From Halarsenatibacter sp964630835 (GTDB lineage Bacteria > Bacillota > Halanaerobiia > Halanaerobiales > Halarsenatibacteraceae): 28,406 nucleotides of DNA. The position numbers and the translations under genes were made by a program. Positions 23,630-28,406 of this stretch are shown here, piece after piece (the first letter of the stretch is position 1; every line of letters starts with the position of its first letter). The notes under the pieces are model-generated. The model did no database searches, had not been told where the DNA came from, and saw only the letters and a program-made list of their open reading frames with translations. Location of the stretch: the NCBI GenBank assembly GCA_964630835.1, contig CAZVZM010000023.1:1-28406 (forward strand), in the 5' to 3' direction.

Positions 23630-24337
23630 ATGCTTTCTGAGAAGCAAAAGCAGGAGCTTAAAAATCGCTATGAAAGGGTGCGCCAAAATATTGAAGAGGC
23701 GGCCCAAAAAGCAAATAGAGAACCCGATGATATCAAGCTTATAGTGGTTGGGAAAAAACAACCGCTGAAGAAGATTATGTATGTTAGTAATCTTGGCGTT
23801 CATGCATGTGCGGAGAGTCGTGTGCAGGAATTAAGAGAAAAGGAAGAACAGGCGACAGAGCGAATTAACTGGCATTTTGTCGGTCATCTCCAGCGCAATA
23901 AAGTAAAATATCTGGCCCGTATGGATGATTGCAGTCTCATTCATTCACTTGATAGTGAAAGGCTGGCCCGTGAAATAGATAAGAGAGCGGCAAAAAATAA
24001 CAGAATCCTTTCCGCACTGGTACAGGTAAATGTGGCTAAAGATGAAAATAAATTTGGACTGATGCCTGAAGAACTTCTGTCTTACCTGGAGGTGGTTGAA
24101 AAATTTGATAATATCAATATTGAAGGACTGATGACTCTTGTACCTTATTTTGAAGACTGCGAAGAAACAAGGCCTTTTTTTAAAAAATTATTTGAACTTC
24201 GCCAAAAAGCTTTAGACCGGGGATTTGATCTTCCAGAGTTATCAATGGGTATGACGAATGATTATGAAGTTGCAATAGAGGAAGGTGCCACCATGATCAG
24301 GCTAGGGCGGGAAATTTTTGGCCCCAGGAATTATTAG
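23630..24337 (+). CDS. YggS/YlmE family pyridoxal-phosphate homeostasis protein
   Basis: 235 residues, single-domain TIM barrel that binds pyridoxal 5'-phosphate and affects its cellular balance. Supporting motifs are WHFVGHLQRNKVKYL, HSLDSERLA, VQVNVAKDENKFGL, EGLMTLVP and the terminal SMGMTNDYEVAIEEG-RLGREIFGPRNY. The usual AVSKTK around the PLP lysine reads VVGKKQ here, keeping the lysine, and FGENRVQE reads CAESRVQE. AGGAGGT lies 10 bases before the ATG. This gene begins the conserved ylmE-sepF-ylmG-ylmH-divIVA block. Confidence 0.92.
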   Translation: MLSEKQKQELKNRYERVRQNIEEAAQKANREPDDIKLIVVGKKQPLKKIMYVSNLGVHACAESRVQELREKEEQATERINWHFVGHLQRNKVKYLARMDDCSLIHSLDSERLAREIDKRAAKNNRILSALVQVNVAKDENKFGLMPEELLSYLEVVEKFDNINIEGLMTLVPYFEDCEETRPFFKKLFELRQKALDRGFDLPELSMGMTNDYEVAIEEGATMIRLGREIFGPRNY

Positions 24338-24377
24338 GTTGACGCTCACCTCAATTAATTTAAAGCAGGTGATATTT

Positions 24378-24812
24378 ATGAGTGAAAATGGTTACTGGAG
24401 CAGCATAATGGAGTTTTTTGGTTTTAAGGATAATGAAGAAAACACCACATCTTCTGAAAGAGCTTCTGATAAGGAATTGAACTCCCGCTCCAGAGATGAA
24501 GAGGGAAAAGTTATAAATCTAAGTCGCACGGAAGATGTCAAACTTGTGGTCCATAATCCCAATTCATTTGAAGGAGTAAGAGAAATTGTGGACGACCTCA
24601 AAAAGACCAGGGCTGTAATACTTAACCTCGAAGGCAGAAATAAGGAACTTTCCCGAAGATTGATTGACTTTTTAAGCGGCTCGGTTTATGCTTTAAACGG
24701 CAGCACACAAAAGCTCGGGTCCGAAGTTTTTATTTTTACTCCCCCGGGTATGGATGTAGATGCCCGGGCTATTGAGAGTGCTATTCAAGGAGAATTTACA
24801 AATGAAGAGTAA
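24378..24812 (+). CDS. sepF: SepF, membrane anchor of FtsZ
   Basis: 144 residues from ATG 24378. An N-terminal amphipathic segment (about 5-16, containing WSSIMEFFGF) would insert in the membrane. A variable acidic linker (about 17-50) follows. The SepF domain (about 52-135) contains PNSFEGVREIVDDLKK and the conserved end SGSVYALNGSTQKLG-VFIFTPPGMDV. SepF binds the FtsZ tail and arranges filaments. AGGTGA stands 6 bases before the chosen start; the frame is open upstream to 24318, overlapping yggS, but without a site. Confidence 0.95.
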   Translation: MSENGYWSSIMEFFGFKDNEENTTSSERASDKELNSRSRDEEGKVINLSRTEDVKLVVHNPNSFEGVREIVDDLKKTRAVILNLEGRNKELSRRLIDFLSGSVYALNGSTQKLGSEVFIFTPPGMDVDARAIESAIQGEFTNEE

Positions 24813-24829
24813 GTGGAGGTAGTTAAATA

Positions 24830-25114
24830 TTGGGACTGCTCTATAGAACTGTGGATGCTTTTTTTAGTATTCTTTATCTGCTTTTATTTATTAGAATTAT
24901 TCTTTCCTGGGTGGGAAGGGGGATACCATACAATTCCAGCTGGCGAGGAGTGATTTCTTTTATCTATAGTGTAACGGAGCCTATACTCAGACCAATAAGA
25001 CAGGTCCTGCCTGTTACAGGGAGTGGAATAGATTTTTCTCCCCTTGTTGCTTTTTTGATTTTAAGTTTGATCAGAAGAATAGTTTTAAGTGTTCTCCGTT
25101 CTATGATGTTTTAA
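24830..25114 (+). CDS. YggT/YlmG family membrane protein
   Basis: 94 residues, TTG start with GGAGGT 9 bases upstream. Two hydrophobic helices (about 10-28 and 67-90) flank a loop with the family hallmark TEPILRPIRQVLP. YlmG/YggT proteins are small integral membrane proteins of unclear biochemical role, linked to division and to osmotic or ion balance in other organisms. The position between sepF and ylmH is standard. Confidence 0.92.
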   Translation: MGLLYRTVDAFFSILYLLLFIRIILSWVGRGIPYNSSWRGVISFIYSVTEPILRPIRQVLPVTGSGIDFSPLVAFLILSLIRRIVLSVLRSMMF

Positions 25115-25141
25115 GCAATAATTTGAGGAGTGATATTTGCT

Positions 25142-25930
25142 TTGGCAGATAATCAGGACATTCTTTCCTTTCTCAGCAGGGATGAAGAAATTTTTCTGGG
25201 AGAAAGAATTCTCGATCTTGCTGAGTCTGTTAGAAATAAAGACAGCAGGGAAGTAACTTCTTTTTTAAATCCCCGCGAACAGGAAATAGCCGGCAATATT
25301 TTGCATCAACTTGCTGATGTGAATTTTTTGAGCGAGGGAGGACATCCCCGGGCTGAGAGAAAACGCTTCCTTATATTTCCTGATTATCTTTTTCCCGGGC
25401 ATCAGGAAGTCCCTCTAAACTGTTTGAAAATTGAGGGAAATTTTGAATTTGTCAATGTGGAGCATGGAGATTTTTTGGGAGCAATAATGGCTCTCGGCAT
25501 TAAAAGAAAGATGCTGGGTGATATTTTTCTTTATGGAAATACGGCCCAGGTTATCATTGCCCCGGAAATTGCAGAAGAAATACAGTTTCATTTAGGTAGG
25601 GTCGGAGAAGTTCCGGTGGAAGTTGAACCGATGGATTGTAAGGATATAATATTTGAGGAAAAGCACAGAAAACAAATCGAGGCCACGGTGGCCTCTCTCC
25701 GTCTCGACGCTGTAATAAGTGCAGGCTTTGGTGAAGCACGCAGCCGGAGCAAGGCTGCAGTTGAAGCAGGCAAAATTAAGCTTAACTGGAGAGAAGAAAT
25801 GGATCCGGCTGCTGAAGTAGAGGTAGAGGATATTATTTCTTTTCGAGGAAGAGGCAGGCTTAAAATTGCAGAAAAAAGAGGTATTTCTAATTCAGGCAGG
25901 ATTAAACTTTTGCTGGAAAGAATTACTTAA
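25142..25930 (+). CDS. YlmH, S4-domain RNA-binding protein
   Basis: 262 residues. An N-terminal domain (about 1-75) and a central domain (about 80-170, with ALGIKRKMLGDIF) precede a C-terminal S4 RNA-binding domain (about 180-245, RLDAVISAGFG-ARSRSKAAVEAGKIKLN). In Bacillus subtilis YlmH binds ribosomes and helps rescue stalled ones. The start is uncertain: GTG 25130 overlaps the GAGGAG site (25125-25130), so TTG 25142, 11 bases after it, is preferred. It follows yggT and precedes divIVA by 15 bases. Confidence 0.92.
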   Translation: MADNQDILSFLSRDEEIFLGERILDLAESVRNKDSREVTSFLNPREQEIAGNILHQLADVNFLSEGGHPRAERKRFLIFPDYLFPGHQEVPLNCLKIEGNFEFVNVEHGDFLGAIMALGIKRKMLGDIFLYGNTAQVIIAPEIAEEIQFHLGRVGEVPVEVEPMDCKDIIFEEKHRKQIEATVASLRLDAVISAGFGEARSRSKAAVEAGKIKLNWREEMDPAAEVEVEDIISFRGRGRLKIAEKRGISNSGRIKLLLERIT

Positions 25931-25945
25931 AAAAGGAGGGTTAAT

Positions 25946-26731
25946 TTGAAATTTTCACCACTGGATATATACAACAAAGAGTTTAAAAAATCAACATTTG
26001 GATATAATCGTGATCAGGTGGATGAATTTTTGGATGAAGTTGGGCTTGCATATGAAAGACTTTTAAAGGATTACAGCTCACTTGAAGATGAAAAGGAGAA
26101 GTTGGAGGAAAAGCTGTCAAATTATGAAAATATCCAGGAACAGCTGGAAGAGACTTTAAACAGCGTGCAGAAAACTGCCCGCAGACAGAGTGAACAGGCT
26201 CGCAAGGAAGCAGACAATATAATCAAAGAAGCTGAAATGGAAGCTGAAAAAATCAAGCGACAGGCTCGAAAAGAAATAGAACAGGAAAAGAAAAGGATCA
26301 AAGAATTGAAAAGAGAGGCCCGCCAGGAAATTGAAAAAGAACTGCAGCAGATTGAGCAGATAAGAGAAAAGAAAGAAAGATTTCAACGCCGTTTTCGCAG
26401 CATGCTGGAAAACTACATTGAGTTGCTTGAGGAGGAAAGCAGCCCTTTACCGGATGTTGATGATCTTGAGGAAAAAGTTGAAATTGACCGGGAGGAAAGA
26501 ATCGAAGAGATCACTGAGGAAATGAGCAAAACTGCTGAAACGGTAGAAAAAAAATCAGAGGATAATTTTGATAAAGAGAATAAGGGAGACTTAGAGAGTG
26601 CGGTGGACTCCGGCCCCGAAAATGAAGATGGAGAAATTGATAATGACAAAATCGAACCGAGTAGCGACTCTATAGAAGAAGAGGATGAAAAGAAGGATAG
26701 GGATTTAGATGAGACAATTATAAACGAATAA
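25946..26731 (+). CDS. divIVA: DivIVA family cell-pole/septum protein with long acidic tail
   Basis: 261 residues. The N-terminal lipid-binding domain (about 1-60) has SPLDIYNKEFKKSTFGYNRDQVDEFLDEV. A long coiled coil rich in Lys/Glu follows (about 35-150), then a highly acidic Asp/Glu/Ser-rich tail (about 155-261) with no clear fold. DivIVA recognises negatively curved membranes at poles and septa. It is longer than the Bacillus subtilis protein (164 residues) because of the tail. TTG start with AGGAGGG 6 bases upstream. Confidence 0.94.
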   Translation: MKFSPLDIYNKEFKKSTFGYNRDQVDEFLDEVGLAYERLLKDYSSLEDEKEKLEEKLSNYENIQEQLEETLNSVQKTARRQSEQARKEADNIIKEAEMEAEKIKRQARKEIEQEKKRIKELKREARQEIEKELQQIEQIREKKERFQRRFRSMLENYIELLEEESSPLPDVDDLEEKVEIDREERIEEITEEMSKTAETVEKKSEDNFDKENKGDLESAVDSGPENEDGEIDNDKIEPSSDSIEEEDEKKDRDLDETIINE

Positions 26732-26764
26732 TATTTGTTTTTATTTGTTCGGGGGTGAGCTCAG

Positions 26765-27928
26765 ATGTTTATCAAATGTCTGAGGGTTTTAAGTCTTTTC
26801 CTGATATTTTCACTGATACTGGCTGGATGCAGTCAGATAGATGAGGATGCAGTGAAGGAGCATTCTACAACTTTTTCTCCCGGCAATATTCCTGATCAGC
26901 TTCTGGAGGATGTAGAGAATAAACGGGCGGTAATCGTTGGAGAAGTTCATGGTTCAAAAGAACATCAATATATTCTGGCTGATTTTGTTAAGGCTCTCCA
27001 CAATAACGGGGAGCTGGATGCTGTAATTCTGGATGCAAGGCATGCTTTTGGCTGGATTATTGAGGATTATACACGTGGGGCTATAGAAGAAGGAGTATAT
27101 GTAAGGGATGTTCTCTCCAGGAGATGGGAATTTTTTCAAAAGATCAGGGAATATAATGAAGATTTGCCCGAGGAAGAGAAGTTAATAATTAGAGCCGGGG
27201 ACATTAATTTCCACCACGATCAGTTTTTAACATCCCTGCAGTATATGAGAAATTACATTGAAGAGAGAGAAGCCTTGAATATGTTTTTGAACAGACTGAG
27301 AACTTCTGTTGACAGGGAAAGTGTCCTGCGAGAGTTTAAAAATGACCTTGAGGAAAAGGATATATTTACAGGAACTGGCCCCGCAGACTGGGATGAGAGA
27401 ATTCTCAGAATAATAGAAGTAGAGCTTAAAAGCAGAGAACCCAGAGAGAAATGGCAGACGAATTATTCTGAGGCTCACAGAATGAGGGAAGAAGTTTTGA
27501 AAGACATTGTCAGCTATGAGTTAAATGATGGTCATGAAATAGTATTGAACTACGGATTTAATCATGCTCAAAAGAGACATCATTTTGGCACTGAAAAAAA
27601 ATGGCTGGGAGAATATCTGACACAGAATCATCCTCTCTCCAGCAATAGAACCTTCAGTCTGGTTTTTGTACCCCTGAAAGGCAGGTTGAACACAGGAGAG
27701 GGCCAGGTGGAAGAAATAAATCTTCTTGAAGATCCTCCAGATAATGATTTAATTAGCACTGCAGCAAGAATTATCGGCAGTGACAGTTACTCCTATCTTT
27801 TCCTGGATGAAAGAGCCTTTGGCGAGAATGAAGTTAAAATGAGATTTCCCTGGCAGACTGTAGAGGCTGTTCCGAAGGAAATTTACGATGGCTTCATTTT
27901 TATTCCTGAGGTAACCCCCGGGAACTGA
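26765..27928 (+). CDS. Lipoprotein with an EreA/ChaN-like (GE-x-H) domain
   Basis: 387 residues. A type II signal peptide ends in the lipobox L19-A-G-C22. The mature part begins with VIVGEVHGSKEHQYI (E60, H62, E66, H67), resembling the G-E-x-H active-site start of the erythromycin esterase/ChaN/TIKI superfamily. Further on come RAGDINFHHDQFL and a C-terminal NYGFNHAQKRHHF-WLGEYL, similar to the HNxH region of EreA-like proteins. It is probably a surface hydrolase or metal-binding protein of unknown substrate. The gene lies in the division block, 33 bases after divIVA, with a GGGGGTGA site. Family assignment is by motif only. Confidence 0.6.
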   Translation: MFIKCLRVLSLFLIFSLILAGCSQIDEDAVKEHSTTFSPGNIPDQLLEDVENKRAVIVGEVHGSKEHQYILADFVKALHNNGELDAVILDARHAFGWIIEDYTRGAIEEGVYVRDVLSRRWEFFQKIREYNEDLPEEEKLIIRAGDINFHHDQFLTSLQYMRNYIEEREALNMFLNRLRTSVDRESVLREFKNDLEEKDIFTGTGPADWDERILRIIEVELKSREPREKWQTNYSEAHRMREEVLKDIVSYELNDGHEIVLNYGFNHAQKRHHFGTEKKWLGEYLTQNHPLSSNRTFSLVFVPLKGRLNTGEGQVEEINLLEDPPDNDLISTAARIIGSDSYSYLFLDERAFGENEVKMRFPWQTVEAVPKEIYDGFIFIPEVTPGN

Positions 27929-27954
27929 AGCTTTACCGGAGGAGGCATACAATC

Positions 27955-28245
27955 GTGAATGAAGGAAAAGAATTTATAAAAATTGTTGATCTCGAAAATG
28001 AGTTTGAAGCGGGATTGATTTCTACCGAACTGGACAAGAAAAATATTCCTTATTCAGTGCGCAGCCATTATGAAGAAGCATTCGATGGTGTGTTTCAGTT
28101 TCAGTATGGCTGGGGATATCTTGCTGCTCCAGCGGAGTATGAAGATCAAATAATGACAATATATGAAGACTTGAGGGAAGAAATAAAAGAAAGAACCCGC
28201 AATAATAAAGAAAAAGGGTCTGTAAACCAGGAAGATGGAGAATAA
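27955..28245 (+). CDS. Small DUF2007-like protein
   Basis: 96 residues, GTG start with GGAGGAGG 10 bases upstream. Residues about 6-75 resemble DUF2007 (putative signal-transducing small domain): a beta-alpha start with EFEAGLISTELDKKNIPYSV and a later segment with GYLAAPAEYEDQIMTIYEDL. The C-terminus is charged and likely disordered. No function is assigned. It lies immediately before lspA (3 bases). Confidence 0.65.
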   Translation: MNEGKEFIKIVDLENEFEAGLISTELDKKNIPYSVRSHYEEAFDGVFQFQYGWGYLAAPAEYEDQIMTIYEDLREEIKERTRNNKEKGSVNQEDGE

Positions 28246-28248
28246 AAA

Positions 28249-28406
28249 ATGAAATTATTCTTTATTTTTTTTGTTCTGCTGATTGTTGATCAGATAACAA
28301 AAATATTAATCGATGCAAAGCTTGATCCCGGGGGGAATATTCCCCTTCTGGAAAATCTAATTGAAATAACCTAAGTGAGAAATAAAGGTTCGGCTCTGGG
28401 CTTGCT
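28249..28406 (+). pseudogene. lspA: lspA (lipoprotein signal peptidase) start, with an in-frame TAA; cut by the window edge
   Basis: ATG 28249 (GGAG 9 bases upstream) opens a frame with one membrane helix and the LspA-like LIVDQITK motif, including the conserved Asp14. After 41 codons comes TAA (28372-28374), and the same frame continues at once with V-R-N-K-G-S-A-L-G-L, matching the LspA motif usually written (T/H)-Y-x-R-N-x-G-A-A-F-G. The stop thus occupies the place of a Tyr codon and differs from TAT/TAC by one base. LspA removes signal peptides from lipoproteins, such as the one encoded at 26765. The lesion may be real, a sequencing error, or read through; the rest of the gene is outside the window. 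Confidence 0.7.

Overview
This window reads as a chromosomal segment from a low-to-mid-GC, Gram-positive-lineage (Firmicutes/Clostridia-type) bacterium. The evidence is the gene order of the division and cell-wall cluster, the presence of SepF, DivIVA and YlmH, a meso-diaminopimelate-type MurE, a SpoVD-like penicillin-binding protein with PASTA domains, a PerR-type regulator, strong Shine-Dalgarno sites and frequent TTG/GTG starts. A member of the Halanaerobiales would fit, but that is an inference that needs a database search. I see no insertion sequence, phage, CRISPR array or defence island.

Layout. 1-423: RNA genes, namely the end of tRNA-Ile(GAT), tRNA-Ala(TGC), a 5S rRNA with its own promoter, and tRNA-Asn(GTT); no 23S gene lies between tRNA-Ala and the 5S. 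572-1435: an unusual fusion of an AhpD-like thiol domain to a complete RNase HI. 1436-1828: a 393-base non-coding stretch holding a strongly structured RNA (about 1591-1768) that ends in a terminator, just before a purine nucleoside phosphorylase. 2650-3036: perR on the minus strand, converging on that gene and divergent from trpS. 3165-5331: trpS and ddl, closed by a clear terminator at 5478-5503.

5567-21955: the dcw cluster, preceded by MraZ-box repeats: mraZ, a candidate 20-codon ORF, rsmH, ftsL, a PASTA-type PBP, murE, murF, mraY, murD, ftsW, murG, murC, ftsQ, ftsA, ftsZ. Many genes are coupled by overlapping stop/start codons, and an internal promoter precedes murD. murB and murA are not in their frequent place between murC and ftsQ. 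The Mur ligases build UDP-MurNAc-pentapeptide (Ddl supplies D-Ala-D-Ala). MraY and MurG make lipid II, and FtsW with the PBP polymerise and crosslink it at the FtsA/FtsZ ring.

21961-28406: the post-ftsZ block: pgeF, a HlyD-like membrane-anchored protein, yggS/ylmE, sepF, yggT, ylmH, divIVA, a lipoprotein of the EreA/ChaN-like type, a DUF2007-like protein, and the start of lspA. The lspA frame carries an in-frame TAA inside a conserved motif shortly before the window ends.

The most unusual points are the AhpD-RNase HI fusion, the structured RNA with two identical arms competing for a terminator strand, the Asn-to-Asp change in the base pocket of the nucleoside phosphorylase, the interrupted lspA, and the separately promoted 5S gene.
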